64,000 nucleotides of DNA from Lactococcus protaetiae (GCF_006965445.1 NZ_CP041356.1:310001-374000), one strand, 5' to 3'. Positions 17,908 through 31,434 are shown, counted from the first letter of the stretch. Numbers and translations: made by a program. Notes: generated by a model from the letters alone, not told the origin.

Positions 17908-18156
17908 CTAATAGGTCTTTGTGTCAAAATCTGGCATATCATGAAAACCTTTACCATTTTTATAATTTTCAAATTTTCCTTGTAGGAACTGATAAGCATC
18001 CAGACGACTTTCGTAGCGAATGACTGCATCTTCCGCTTCTGGTTTGTGGTCTTCTTTTGCAATTTTTGCAGCTGCCTTCATCGCTAAATCTGAAATTTGT
18101 ACTTGCTGTTCAATCCATTCTGAAAAGTCTTTAAGAAATTGTTGTTCATAATTCAT
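17908..18156 (-). CDS. DUF1912-family small protein
   Basis: 82 aa, soluble, mostly helical (MNYEQQFLKDFSEWIEQQVQ; ends MPDFDTKTY). Matches my memory of the DUF1912 proteins confined to streptococci and lactococci, of unknown function. It starts 4 bp after the YjbR gene and probably shares its transcript with YjbR and the GNAT gene upstream, and perhaps with the FBP gene downstream. Confidence 0.7.
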   Translation of the reverse strand: MNYEQQFLKDFSEWIEQQVQISDLAMKAAAKIAKEDHKPEAEDAVIRYESRLDAYQFLQGKFENYKNGKGFHDMPDFDTKTY

Positions 18157-18160
18157 TTTT

Positions 18161-18514
18161 TTATTTTACCTTTCTCTTAGGTTTTATTAAATCATAACTA
18201 TTTTCAATCATTTTTTGGAGGATATCATCTGGAACATCTCCGCCCAATCGAATATCATTCCAATGTGTTTTATTCATATGGAAGGCAGGCGTTACATCCA
18301 CAAAAAATTCTCGGAGTTCTTGGGAAATTTCTGGATTTTGCTTAAGAGCAACAATCAAATTCTCATTGCGTTCATAAATAATTGCAAAAATTTTCTTATT
18401 TTTTAAATGACGCAATACTGCATAATCAATAGCTCCACTATTTTGACTAAATGGGAAGTCAAGATAGGTTGCGCCTAGAGACAAGCCAAACTCGATTATC
18501 TCCTCTTTAGTCAT
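18161..18514 (-). CDS. MmcQ/YjbR-family protein
   Basis: 117 aa. Features of the YjbR fold: LGATYLDFPFSQ near the start, LKNKKIFAIIYERNENLIVALK in the middle, and the family's MNKTHWNDIRL motif at about residues 82-92. The family has a CyaY-like fold and is thought to bind DNA; no enzymatic role known. Spaced 3 bp from the GNAT gene upstream. Confidence 0.85.
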   Translation of the reverse strand: MTKEEIIEFGLSLGATYLDFPFSQNSGAIDYAVLRHLKNKKIFAIIYERNENLIVALKQNPEISQELREFFVDVTPAFHMNKTHWNDIRLGGDVPDDILQKMIENSYDLIKPKRKVK

Positions 18515-18517
18515 CTT

Positions 18518-19024
18518 CTAATCCAATTCTAATTGATAAGCAATACGCTTGCCTTCAATAAACACAAAACCACGTCTTATAAAACCTTCTCGCTCAAAAA
18601 CATGCTGCATGACTTGATTCATCTCATGAGTATCTACTCGAAAATCATGATAATCTCGCGAAATCATCAAACTAAATATCGTTGAAAAAAGAAATCTTGT
18701 TAATTGTTGACCTCGGTATTGGTCTGAAAAAGCAATGCGATGAATCGTCACATAATCTAAACTATCATTTGACCACTTTCCGTCCGTAATTTCAGTATAC
18801 GCTGGCTCCTCACCTGTAATCACAGCACTATAAGCTGCAACCTTATCATTTACAACAAGAACATAAGCTTGATTTTTTGCCATATCATTTTCAATATCTG
18901 CTAACGCAGGATATTGTCCTTGCCATTGATCCGAACCTGACTTTTTCAGGAAACTTTTAGCCTCTGTCAGTATACTGACAATTTCTGGTAAGTCTGTCAG
19001 TACCGCTTTTCTTAAATAAATCAT
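18518..19024 (-). CDS. GNAT-family N-acetyltransferase
   Basis: 168 aa. N-terminal IYLRKAVLTDLPEIVSIL, acetyl-CoA site around IHRIAFSDQYRGQQLTRFLFS (about residues 97-117) and the closing VFEREGFIRRGFVFIEG. The start is 27 bp from a perfect 20-bp palindrome that is likely an operator. The two CTGTCAG palindromes near the 5' end (18963 and 18995) encode the SVLTE / AVLTDLPEIVS stretch. Substrate unknown. Confidence 0.85.
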   Translation of the reverse strand: MIYLRKAVLTDLPEIVSILTEAKSFLKKSGSDQWQGQYPALADIENDMAKNQAYVLVVNDKVAAYSAVITGEEPAYTEITDGKWSNDSLDYVTIHRIAFSDQYRGQQLTRFLFSTIFSLMISRDYHDFRVDTHEMNQVMQHVFEREGFIRRGFVFIEGKRIAYQLELD

Positions 19025-19050
19025 ATTTCTCTCACATTTTTATCCGAACA

Positions 19051-19070
19051 ATATGTGTTATAACACATAT
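19051..19070. promoter_or_regulatory. Perfect 20-bp palindrome, putative operator
   Basis: ATATGTGTTATAACACATAT is its own reverse complement. It lies between the GNAT start and two opposing -10 candidates (TATAAT at 19077-19082 for the plus strand). A dimeric repressor site is the simplest reading; no regulator gene lies next to it, and I do not recognise the sequence. Confidence 0.6.
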
Positions 19071-19084
19071 TTATACTATAATTA

Positions 19085-19281
19085 ATCCGTAGTAAAGACC
19101 AACAACGAATTGATGTTGCGACCCAACTTTATGGTACACTACTTGGTGCGATGTTCTGTTCGTTTGTTTGTCTGCAGTTCCCACTAGCCACTTCCCCGAT
19201 TCAAAGTGAAGCAAGGGTTCATTTCTAAAAAATTAGTGGCTGAACTGCAAAAATACCGCCTCACAATGTAGTATAGCAAAG
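19085..19281 (+). ncRNA. Candidate structured non-coding RNA
   Basis: About 195 bp without a credible frame but with strong pairing: TGCAGTTC..CACTA (19172-) against TAGTGG..GAACTGCA (19233-), an inner CACTT..AAGTG hairpin, and a CAACA..TGTTG hairpin near the start. TATAAT at 19077-19082 precedes it and a long hairpin follows. Size and the GAAGCAAGGG stretch are reminiscent of 6S RNA, but I cannot confirm the family; a minus-strand leader of the GNAT gene is the alternative. Confidence 0.4.
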
Positions 19282-19309
19282 TAATTTCTAAAAGAACTTT
19301 TAGAAATTA
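19282..19309. terminator. Long perfect hairpin, bidirectional terminator
   Basis: TAATTTCTAAAAG / CTTTTAGAAATTA, 13-bp arms around AA. It lies 8 bp from the stop of the B3/4-domain gene on the minus strand and closes the candidate RNA on the plus strand. Confidence 0.65.
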
Positions 19310-19316
19310 AACATCA

Positions 19317-20021
19317 TTAAAGATTAAGACTCGGATGATTTTTATCAACAATCACAGCAGTAGTCGTTAGTCCGAAATGTTCATTAATGAGTGTAGACAA
19401 TGCATAAGTTGCCTCACGTACTGCATTTTCTTGTTCTGCTACACAACTTTCAACAATCAGGAAAGCATTTCTTGTTTCGTCTGTTAACATCGTACGTCTC
19501 CCATCACGCCAGTTCCAGCACCGACAAACTGCGCCCGCTTCATCCAAATAAGCCACTTCATCTTCAAGGCAAGGCTCAGACTTTTCTTCACCGATACCAA
19601 CGAACTCTTCTCCACCATGTGCTTTAGTCAGGCGCATATCTCCTACAAACGCGTCCAAATCTTCTCCACCAGCAGGAAGTCCATATGTTAGGCTAATACT
19701 ATTATATAAATCAACCAAAGGGTTGATTGTTCCTACTTCTTTTCCTTTACTTACACGTTTTAGAAGATTCTCAATTGAACTGCGTGCCCCTTTTTTCGTT
19801 TTAAACTTTTTATAAGCCTCGCGCCACACTGCAACAGCAGGGTTCTCGCTAAAAATATCCTCTTGCGTAAATTTTTCAGATTGTTCATTTGCTTTATTTA
19901 ACAGTTGCAAAACTTTATCAGGTGTTTTTCCACTATTATCAAAATCTTTTGCCAACACAATACCAAAATGTGCATCAGGAAAAAGTTCCCAGAATTCATT
20001 TGTTACAATAAATTTTGCCAT
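19317..20021 (-). CDS. B3/B4 (tRNA-binding-editing-like) domain protein
   Basis: 234 aa. Matches the B3_4 domain of phenylalanyl-tRNA synthetase beta chains as a free-standing protein: NPLVDLYNSISLTYGLPAGGEDLD (about residues 103-126), then GDMRLTKAHGGEEFVGIGEE and CRCWNWRDGRRTML (about 168-181). Free-standing B3/B4 proteins are suspected to clear mischarged tRNAs or bind amino acids, not proven. Single gene between a hairpin and a mosaic repeat. Confidence 0.8.
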   Translation of the reverse strand: MAKFIVTNEFWELFPDAHFGIVLAKDFDNSGKTPDKVLQLLNKANEQSEKFTQEDIFSENPAVAVWREAYKKFKTKKGARSSIENLLKRVSKGKEVGTINPLVDLYNSISLTYGLPAGGEDLDAFVGDMRLTKAHGGEEFVGIGEEKSEPCLEDEVAYLDEAGAVCRCWNWRDGRRTMLTDETRNAFLIVESCVAEQENAVREATYALSTLINEHFGLTTTAVIVDKNHPSLNL

Positions 20022-20069
20022 ATTCTCTTCTTTCCAGTTATCTCAATCCCTCATTCATCGCATTCAACA

Positions 20070-20365
20070 CTGTTTAACCAAGCAAGTGTCTGCTATCTCC
20101 GCCCTTTGGGCTACGCTGTCCATCCTCGCTAAGACGCTATGTGCTTTGCACGCCGTTCTACGAACGATCTTCGCAACTTCGTTGCTCCGCTGTCCGTTTC
20201 TATTCTTGTCACTTTAGTGACTTAGAGATAGAGGACAAATGTTCATCGGCACTTTGGTGCCTTACAGCCAATGGCAATCAAACGGACAGCGAAGATAACG
20301 ACTAGAGAAAATGGACAAATGTTTTACGAAACTCCCACTAAATAAGTCTTGACTTCATTTTATCA
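20070..20365. repeat. Mosaic intergenic repeat region
   Basis: Nearly the same module order as 5884-6130: an AAGCAAGTGTCTGCTATCTC block, GCACGCCGTTC, CACTTTAGTG, GGCACTTTGGTGCC (here with T to G in the loop), then GACTAGAGAAAATGGACAAA and an ACTCCCACTAAATAAGTC module ending TTGACTTCATT that recurs near 33.04, 33.85 and 35.55 kb. Confidence 0.85.
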
Positions 20366-20366
20366 T

Positions 20367-20394
20367 AAAAACGAGGTTTTCAACTCCTCGTTTT
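20367..20394 (-). terminator. Terminator downstream of the RNA methyltransferase
   Basis: AAAACGAGG / CCTCGTTTT stem with T run on the minus strand. A CTGACAG/CTGTCAG inverted pair (20408-20449) lies between it and the gene's stop. Confidence 0.65.
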
Positions 20395-20452
20395 CATTCG
20401 TCAGTACTGACAGAAATTTTGTCAGTAGCATTTTTGAATTCTGTCAGCAAAT

Positions 20453-21988
20453 TCAACGCTTATTCACTCGTTTTCGAGTAGAATAATCTAGTTTTCTTCC
20501 TCTAGAGGCCCTTGGATTTTCATCTTTATGTTCAAATTTCACAATTTTTAATGGCTCTTTACGTTTGGTCAATTTTACCACAGCCTCCGTACGAGCAGTA
20601 TGAGGAAACATGTCAACAGATTGAATATATTCTACTTTGTAGTAGTTGGCAAGAACCACCAAATCTTTGGCAAGGGTTGAAACATTACAGCTCACATACA
20701 CCATACGCTCAGGTGGAAATTTCGTGATTGTCTCAAGCAGGGCATCATCAAGCCCAGTACGAGGCGGATCAACGATCATCGCTGTTGCACGGTGACCAGA
20801 TTTATTCCAATTTGGAATAATCCGCTCTGCTTTACCAATCTCATAGTGACAGTTCTTCAAGCCTAGACGTTTTGCATTATTACGCGCATCAAAAATCGAT
20901 TCTGGCGTGATGTCCATGCCATGAACAGATTTAACTTTTTTTGCGACAGCAAAACCAATCGTACCCACACCACAATAAGCATCAATCACACGGTCATCTT
21001 TTTTGGGATTTAGCGCTTTGACTGCTTCAGCATAAAGGACATTAGCCTGCTCAGAATTCAGCTGATAAAAAGCACGTGGACTTAATTCAAAATCATAATC
21101 TAAAACACCTTCAGTAATTGTTTCTTTCTCATTAAACAAAATTTGTGTTCGTTCACCATAAATTTCACTCGTTTTTTTCGGATGAAAATTCACTGCAACC
21201 GTTACAATCTCTTGAAATTGTTCTGTCAGTGCTGACAACATTTTGTCAAATTTGACAAAGCTATTTTTCTGACGTTTTGATGGTTCTTCCCGTAATTCAG
21301 GCCAAACTTGTCCATCCAAAATAATCGGTGTGGAGCTGATAAAAATAATCTGCACCTCACCAGTTTTTTGAGAACGACGCACCATTACTGTCCGAATTCC
21401 ACCAATCTTACGTTCATCATAAACAGGCAAGTCAAATTTTTCAATTAAACGGCAAATTTGGTTAATAATCTCTTGCGTTTTTACATCTTGTACCAAACAG
21501 TTTTCCAGATTGACCAAATGATGGGTACCTTCTTTGTAAAGTCCCGCAATTACTGTTCCGTCATTAAGACGTCTCACTTGAAACTGCAATTTATTACGGT
21601 AATGCAAAGTATCTTTCATGCCCAAAGTAGGACGCAATTCATAAGAGGCCCACCCTGCTGGTTTATATTTTTCCAAAGCCTGACGCAGCACATCACGCTT
21701 AAATTCCAGCTGCATAGGATAGGAGAGGTGCATGATATGCGATTGACTCATCTCATGATAAGCGCGGTCCATTGGTTTTACACGATTTGGTGATTTCTTT
21801 TTTATTTCTACCAATTTTGCTCGGCTAAAATTCCGCGCATTTTCAGTAATTTCAGCAACAATTTCTTCACCTGGTAAGGCATAAGGTACGAAAATCAAGC
21901 GTCCTGATATGACTCCGATTCCCTCACCATTTATTCCCATTCGCTCAATTTCAAGCGAAATTTTTTGTCCAATTTTTAAATTTATCAT
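20453..21988 (-). CDS. rlmD: 23S rRNA (uracil-C5)-methyltransferase, RlmD/TrmA type
   Basis: 511 aa. N-terminal TRAM domain (about 1-60, [24 protein letters not shown]), SAM-binding [16 protein letters not shown] (about 347), [12 protein letters not shown] (about 417) and the catalytic-cysteine motif [14 protein letters not shown] (about 439). The CxxC Fe-S motif usual before HLSYPMQ is replaced by SQSHIM, as in some Firmicutes paralogues, so no cluster is expected. A basic tail of about 35 residues ([19 protein letters not shown]) extends past the enzyme core. Methylates uridine in 23S rRNA; exact position not decidable. Confidence 0.88.
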   Translation of the reverse strand: MINLKIGQKISLEIERMGINGEGIGVISGRLIFVPYALPGEEIVAEITENARNFSRAKLVEIKKKSPNRVKPMDRAYHEMSQSHIMHLSYPMQLEFKRDVLRQALEKYKPAGWASYELRPTLGMKDTLHYRNKLQFQVRRLNDGTVIAGLYKEGTHHLVNLENCLVQDVKTQEIINQICRLIEKFDLPVYDERKIGGIRTVMVRRSQKTGEVQIIFISSTPIILDGQVWPELREEPSKRQKNSFVKFDKMLSALTEQFQEIVTVAVNFHPKKTSEIYGERTQILFNEKETITEGVLDYDFELSPRAFYQLNSEQANVLYAEAVKALNPKKDDRVIDAYCGVGTIGFAVAKKVKSVHGMDITPESIFDARNNAKRLGLKNCHYEIGKAERIIPNWNKSGHRATAMIVDPPRTGLDDALLETITKFPPERMVYVSCNVSTLAKDLVVLANYYKVEYIQSVDMFPHTARTEAVVKLTKRKEPLKIVKFEHKDENPRASRGRKLDYSTRKRVNKR

Positions 21989-22098
21989 AGCTCTGATTAT
22001 ACCATAAAAACCCTGTATTCTTGCATTTCTCTAAAAATATTTACTGACAGAACTTCTGTCAGTAACATCTGTCAGTTATTTTCGTATATAATAAGACT

Positions 22099-22902
22099 AT
22101 GGGAAAAATTACTGAAATAAAAAAACTCAAAAAACTATATCGGATCGATTTAGAAAACTGTACCGAAGATAAAATATATGTTTGTGATGACACCATTGTT
22201 CATTTCATACTAACCACAGGCAAAATAATCACTGACGAAGAATTAATAAGTATCATCAATTTTGACCAGTTTGCGAGGGGAAAATCACTTGCTCTCTACT
22301 ACATTTCTTTCAGACCCCGCACTTGCGCAGAAGTTAGAAAATATCTTTATGAACATGATATATTGGAGGAACAAGCCTCCGAAATTCTGTCAGTACTGAC
22401 AGAAAATAAACTCATCGATGATAAAAACTATGCAGAGAATTTCATTCAAGGAAAAATTTCCATGTCCACCGCAGGCCCTTATCAGATTAAACAGAAATTA
22501 TATCTAAAAGGAGTTGATAAATTCATTATAGAACAAGCACTCCAGGAACTTTACACTGAAGAAAAACAGATTGATGTTGCGTACAAACTTGCAGAAAAAC
22601 AAGTCCGCTCAAACGCTCATAAGCTCCCCTTGAATCAGCTTAAACAAAAAATCATTCAAAACTTAACCACTAAAGGTTTCTCTTATTCTGTTAGTTCAAT
22701 TGCATTAGACAGCCTAGAATTAGAGTCAGATGAAGACAATGAAATGACACTTCTCATGAGCGAATTATCCAAAGCTAATCATCGCTACTCACGAAATTAC
22801 GACGGATACGAACGTGAACAAAGAATTATCCAACAGTTACTGCGCAAAGGGTTTTCCTATGCTATGATACGCTCCGCCCTCCAAGATTATCCCCTCAACT
22901 AA
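22099..22902 (+). CDS. recX: RecX regulator of recombination
   Basis: 267 aa, the long Gram-positive form with three helical repeats (GKSLALYYISFRPRTCAEVRKYL near residue 73; DDKNYAENFIQGK near 111; REQRIIQQLLRKGFSYAMI near 239). RecX binds RecA filaments and limits recombination in the cytoplasm. The palindrome CTGTCAGTACTGACAG (22387-22402) lies in frame and encodes ILSVLTENKLID at a loop between repeats. Divergent from the methyltransferase gene and convergent with the rRNA operon. Confidence 0.92.
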   Translation: MGKITEIKKLKKLYRIDLENCTEDKIYVCDDTIVHFILTTGKIITDEELISIINFDQFARGKSLALYYISFRPRTCAEVRKYLYEHDILEEQASEILSVLTENKLIDDKNYAENFIQGKISMSTAGPYQIKQKLYLKGVDKFIIEQALQELYTEEKQIDVAYKLAEKQVRSNAHKLPLNQLKQKIIQNLTTKGFSYSVSSIALDSLELESDEDNEMTLLMSELSKANHRYSRNYDGYEREQRIIQQLLRKGFSYAMIRSALQDYPLN

Positions 22903-22906
22903 ACTC

Positions 22907-22930
22907 GCCTTCTAAAACGAAGGCTTTTAT
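22907..22930 (+). terminator. recX terminator
   Basis: GCCTTC-TAAAAC-GAAGGC followed by TTTTAT, 4 bp after the recX stop. Confidence 0.8.
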
Positions 22931-22951
22931 CTTACCTCAACTTCGTAAAAT

Positions 22952-22978
22952 AAAAAAAAGAGGAGTAACACTCCCCTT
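22952..22978 (-). terminator. rRNA operon terminator
   Basis: On the minus strand AGGGGAG-TGTTA-CTCCTCT is followed by eight T residues, directly after the 5S gene. Confidence 0.85.
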
Positions 22979-22985
22979 CTCCCCA

Positions 22986-23102
22986 AACTTGGCCACTCGC
23001 CTATCTCCCAGGGGCAACCCCCAAGTACTTCCGCCGTAGATGGACTTAACTGCTGTGTTCGACATGGGAACAGGTGTATCTCCATCGCAATGATGACCAA
23101 AT
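22986..23102 (-). rRNA. rrf: 5S ribosomal RNA
   Basis: About 117 nt. Contains the conserved CCCATGTCGAACACAG and GGCGGAAGTACTTGG segments; 5' TTTGGTC pairs with 3' GGCCAAG. Last gene of the rRNA operon. Ends are estimated from the closing stem. Confidence 0.93.
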
Positions 23103-23182
23103 CTTTAAATGTTCCTTTGAACATTCAAAACTAAATAACAATCCTTCTAACTTCTAAACCTTAAGCATTTTATAGTTGACTC

Positions 23183-26082
<2,900 letters not shown>

Positions 26083-26266
26083 TGATGATTCAATCATCTT
26101 TTTTCAAGTATAAGTTTGTAAATTCTTTAAAATTCACAGCTTTTCGGTTTATTTATCGTTATTAGATATTGTTATTTAGTTTTCAAGGTTCAAGATGATT
26201 TTAACGTCTTTTCTGACAAGATACCTTCGGCTGAAACTAATCTCAACACTTACTTTCGTATCTTCA

Positions 26267-26339
26267 TGGAGCCTAGCGGGATCGAACCGCTGACCTCCTG
26301 CGTGCAAAGCAGGCGCTCTCCCAGCTGAGCTAAGGCCCC
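26267..26339 (-). tRNA. tRNA-Ala (anticodon TGC)
   Basis: 73 nt, cloverleaf complete: GGGGCCT acceptor arm pairs with AGGCTCC (one G.T pair), D arm AGCTCAGCTGGGAGAGC, anticodon loop CTTTGCACG, T loop GTTCGATCC. The CCA end is not encoded. Lies in the 16S-23S spacer as the only tRNA, the usual lactococcal arrangement. Confidence 0.97.
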
Positions 26340-26423
26340 ACAATCAAGAAGTTGATTCTTGCGTGGTCTATCTCTAGACCCCTCAAAACTGAATAAAGTT
26401 GAATGCTCATCCTTGTATATATT

Positions 26424-27974
<1,551 letters not shown>

Positions 27975-28125
27975 GTATTTAAGTCACCTTAGTGACTGGC
28001 TTGTCTTTCATTATTGATTGACAGATTTTTGATGTCTTTACGACATCACATGAGTCATTCTTCTTTATTCAGTTTTCAAGGGTCTAAACGCTTGAGTGGC
28101 TTCCCTCTCTCGCGACAACTATTAT

Positions 28126-28154
28126 ATTCTATCAAACTACACACCCTTTGTCAA
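28126..28154 (-). promoter_or_regulatory. rRNA operon promoter
   Basis: On the minus strand TTGACA (28149-28154), 17-bp spacer, TAGAAT (28126-28131), about 150 bp before the 16S gene. The region between contains the processing-stem sequence (TTCAGTTTTCAAGGGTC) shared with the other side of the 16S gene. Confidence 0.8.
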
Positions 28155-28254
28155 TTATTTTATCACTCCTTTCTCCGATTTTTTTTACTTTGTTCGATTT
28201 TTACTCCTACCCTACTCCCATTTTTTATCGTGGACATAAACTGAATGGGAAAAT

Positions 28255-28283
28255 AAAAAACTTAGAAAAATTCTAAGTTTTTT
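28255..28283. terminator. Bidirectional terminator after gntP
   Basis: AAAAAACTTAGAA-AAA-TTCTAAGTTTTTT, perfect 13-bp stem with T run on both strands, 8 bp beyond the gntP stop; insulates the gluconate genes from the rRNA promoter. Confidence 0.85.
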
Positions 28284-28290
28284 ATTTTTA

Positions 28291-29706
28291 TTAGTGAATC
28301 CATATACTCATCAACATTACCATTCCCAAACCAACAACTGCAATAATCGTCTCCAGAACCGTCCATGTCTTGAGTGTTTGTTTCACATCTAAATCAAAGT
28401 ACTCTTTGAACATCCAAAATCCTGCATCGTTCACGTGTGAAGCTGCGATTGAACCTGCCCCAATAGCAAGCACCATCAAAGCTGCCATATTTGGCGATGC
28501 AGAAGCAAGCATTGGTTGTACTAATCCTGCTGCCGTTAATGCCGCAACTGTAGCCGAACCCAGCGCGATACGTAAAATAACTGTGATAATCCATGCTAAA
28601 AGAAGCGGAGAAAGTGACGAATCTTTGAACATTTCGGCAATTTGAGATGAGATACCACCATCAATCAGAATTTGTTTAAGCGCGGCTCCACCACCAATAA
28701 CAAGTAAAAGCATTGCGATTGATTTTACAGAGTCAACAATGGAAACAGCTATTTCGGAATTTTTCTTATGTTGCATCCATCCCATCGTAATCATAGCAAA
28801 GAGTAGCGAAATAATCATGGCAGAAACTGGATTACCGATGAACATCATGATATTTTCGATGAAACTAGACGGATAAGTCGTTGTTGTTACTACTTTGCCC
28901 GCTTTCAGAGCACTTGTGGTTACTGCTGAGAATGGCTTCCCTTGATTAGTGACAATAGAATAGATTGTGCTGATTGCCATTAGTATAACTGGCATGAGTG
29001 CAGTTAAGATTGATATTCCAAATCCTGGCGTTTCTTCCAATTTCCATTCTTTTATCTCTCCAAAAGTTGATAGTTTCTTTTTTACTACAAATGCTTCTGG
29101 AACCCATTTGCGAGCAATCTTGGTAAAAACGGGACCTGCGATAATGACTGTAGGAATAGCGGCAATAATTCCATAAAGTAAGACTGTTCCTGGATTGGCT
29201 CCTAACGCACCTGCAATGGCGATTGGTGCTGGGTGAGGTGGCAAAAATCCATGAGTAACAGAGAGACCTGCTGCCATTGGAATACCAAGATAAATCAGTG
29301 GAACTGATGCTTCTAAAGCAACCGCAAATACAATAGGAATCAGAAGAACCATACCAACTTCGAAGAAGAGCGCAATACCAATGATAAAGCTGGCAACCAT
29401 AATCGCCCATTGAATTCTTTTTTTGCCAAAACTGTTAATTAATGTCTTTGAAATACGATAGGCACCACCAGCATCGGCGATTAAACGTCCTAGCATTGCT
29501 CCAAATCCGAATACAATCGCCAATTCCCCGAGCGAACCACCTATTCCATTTTGGATCGATACAGGAATTTGTCCCAGAGGCATTCCTAATCCGAGACCCA
29601 CCAAGACGGAAACGACAATGAGTGAAACGAAGGTATTAATCTTAAACTTGATAATCATCAATAAAAGAATCAATACTCCAACTAAAAGAACAAGTAAATC
29701 AAGCAT
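28291..29706 (-). CDS. gntP: Gluconate permease (GntP family)
   Basis: 471 aa, about 12-14 membrane segments from the first residue (MLDLLVLLVGVLILLLMIIK). Family signatures: GFGAMLGRLIADAGGAYRIS (about 68-87), FFEVGMVLLIPIVFAVA (about 116), GLSVTHGFLPPHPAPIAIAG (about 148) and ASHVNDAGFWMFKEYF (about 425). Proton symporter for gluconate or related sugar acids. 134 bp from gntK with no obvious terminator between, so co-transcription with gntK is likely. Apparently free of the CTGTCAG motif. Confidence 0.93.
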   Translation of the reverse strand: MLDLLVLLVGVLILLLMIIKFKINTFVSLIVVSVLVGLGLGMPLGQIPVSIQNGIGGSLGELAIVFGFGAMLGRLIADAGGAYRISKTLINSFGKKRIQWAIMVASFIIGIALFFEVGMVLLIPIVFAVALEASVPLIYLGIPMAAGLSVTHGFLPPHPAPIAIAGALGANPGTVLLYGIIAAIPTVIIAGPVFTKIARKWVPEAFVVKKKLSTFGEIKEWKLEETPGFGISILTALMPVILMAISTIYSIVTNQGKPFSAVTTSALKAGKVVTTTTYPSSFIENIMMFIGNPVSAMIISLLFAMITMGWMQHKKNSEIAVSIVDSVKSIAMLLLVIGGGAALKQILIDGGISSQIAEMFKDSSLSPLLLAWIITVILRIALGSATVAALTAAGLVQPMLASASPNMAALMVLAIGAGSIAASHVNDAGFWMFKEYFDLDVKQTLKTWTVLETIIAVVGLGMVMLMSIWIH

Positions 29707-29840
29707 TTATTTTTTCCTTTCAATAAATAAATGATGGTATAACTGCATGCTTGCGCTTACAATTAAATTAAAAATTTTACTCAACACTTTTTTTATCTTC
29801 TTGAAATTAAAAGTATTGAGTATTTTTGTATTAACAAATG

Positions 29841-31352
29841 TCATTTGTTTTCTTCAAACTGTCTCTGAAAATTTGAAATATTTTCATACTCAGATGAAAG
29901 AGAACGGGATAATCGAATAAAGATAGGTGTAATCTCACGATAAATCTCAAAAGTTTCTGAGTTTGGTTGATAAGTTTGATTGCTCCCTACCATATCATCA
30001 ACAACGCTTAGGCTATCAATCAAACCAAGTGCCTTTTCTGCCATAACAACCGCAGCTAAACACCCTGCCTCTCGACTTTCAGGAACATTGATAGGCTGTT
30101 CAAAAATATCTGCAAGAATTTGAGTCCATAGCGGAGAAGCTGTAAATCCCCCCGTTGCTTGAATCATATTTAAATCTCCCACAACTTCTACTAAACTCAA
30201 AGCCACCATGTAAAGATTAAACATCACACCTTCAAGAACGCTTCGAACCATATGACTTCGATTATGACCATAGTTCAAACCAAAGAACGACCCTCTAGCA
30301 TTTGCATCCCATAGCGGCGCTCGCTCTCCTCCTAGATAGGGATGGAAAAGAAGACCGTTGGCACCAGGAGAGATTTTTGATGCGAGTTCTGTCACTTCGT
30401 CAAAACTTAGCTTACCGTCAAAAATTTGGTCACGCGCCCAACGAAAAACATCTCCTCCTGAATTTACTGGTCCACCCACAACCCAATGATTTTTGTCTAA
30501 GGCATAAGTAAAGGTACGACCTTTCTCATCTGTACGTGGTCGATCGGTCACAACACGAATAGCTCCAGATGTTCCTATAGTTATCGCTGCAACACCCGGT
30601 TTAATGGCATTTACTCCTAGATTTGACAGAGGACCATCTGCTGCGCCCCAAACAAATTTTGTATTGGATTGAATTCCCATTTTTTTGGCAAATTCGTGAG
30701 GCATATTTTCTTCAATCTCATAGGGCTCTACGACTTGAGGAAGTTGGTTTTGATTTACTCCTGTCATTTGTAGTGCTTCTTCATCCCATTTAAGTTCAAA
30801 AATATTGAACATTCCTGTACCTGAAGCTGTTGAAAGGTCAATTTTATTGGTACCAAATAGTCGGTAGAAAATATATCCTTTGAGCTCTAGATAGTGACTA
30901 GCTTGTTCATAAATCTCTGGTCGCTCCGCACGAAGCCATAGTAATTTTGATAGAGGCGCCATAGGGTGAAGAGGGGTGCCTGTTCGTTTATAAATTTCAA
31001 ATCCCTTACTTGACACTTTAAGCTGTTCTGTGTATTTAACCGCTCTAGTGTCTGCCCAGGTCATCACCCGACTAAGTGGTTTCCAATCTTTATCAAATGC
31101 AATGAGCGAATGCATTTGGGTACTAAAGGAAACGGCCAAAAGCTCATCTGCCTCCTCAAGATTAATAGATACTTCACGAATTGTGACCAATACAGCTTCA
31201 AAGATATCTTCTAAGGCTTCTTCTGCCATGCCACTTGCATCACGATAAAGCGTATATGCCTGACTACTACTTGCAATAATTTTTCCACTTTTTTCAAAAA
31301 GTACTGCTTTAGTGGCTGTGGTTCCTAAGTCTACGCCAATCAGATATTGCAT
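29841..31352 (-). CDS. gntK: Gluconokinase (FGGY family)
   Basis: 503 aa. FGGY kinase with DLGTTATKAVLFEKSG at the N-terminus, MTWADTRA (about 77), the catalytic region AADGPLSNLG (about 237) and TIGTSGAIRVV (about 258), and GGFTASPLWTQILADIF (about 407). Phosphorylates gluconate to 6-phosphogluconate. Placement between the permease and 6-phosphogluconate dehydrogenase identifies the substrate; by fold alone it could be another sugar kinase. Confidence 0.92.
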   Translation of the reverse strand: MQYLIGVDLGTTATKAVLFEKSGKIIASSSQAYTLYRDASGMAEEALEDIFEAVLVTIREVSINLEEADELLAVSFSTQMHSLIAFDKDWKPLSRVMTWADTRAVKYTEQLKVSSKGFEIYKRTGTPLHPMAPLSKLLWLRAERPEIYEQASHYLELKGYIFYRLFGTNKIDLSTASGTGMFNIFELKWDEEALQMTGVNQNQLPQVVEPYEIEENMPHEFAKKMGIQSNTKFVWGAADGPLSNLGVNAIKPGVAAITIGTSGAIRVVTDRPRTDEKGRTFTYALDKNHWVVGGPVNSGGDVFRWARDQIFDGKLSFDEVTELASKISPGANGLLFHPYLGGERAPLWDANARGSFFGLNYGHNRSHMVRSVLEGVMFNLYMVALSLVEVVGDLNMIQATGGFTASPLWTQILADIFEQPINVPESREAGCLAAVVMAEKALGLIDSLSVVDDMVGSNQTYQPNSETFEIYREITPIFIRLSRSLSSEYENISNFQRQFEENK

Positions 31353-31381
31353 TTTTTCTCCTTTTTGTTCATTTTTATACT

Positions 31382-31422
31382 AGTTCATTTTTAATTTTAC
31401 TAGGTAAAATTAAAAATGAACT
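31382..31422. repeat. Perfect 19-bp inverted repeat upstream of gntK
   Basis: AGTTCATTTTTAATTTTAC (31382-31400), TAG, then its exact reverse complement (31404-31422). One arm, with one change, recurs at 58798-58816 next to another mosaic region, so it is a dispersed element rather than a gene-specific operator. No T run, so termination is doubtful. Confidence 0.6.
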
Positions 31423-31434
31423 GCAGATATACTG

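Noticed and set aside
19085-19281. tmRNA, RNase P RNA or SRP RNA
   Set aside because: Too short for tmRNA or RNase P RNA, and the conserved sequences of all three are absent.
28946-29410. 154-codon alternative frame within gntP
   Set aside because: Ser/Tyr/Cys-rich shadow of the membrane-protein gene, no start signals.
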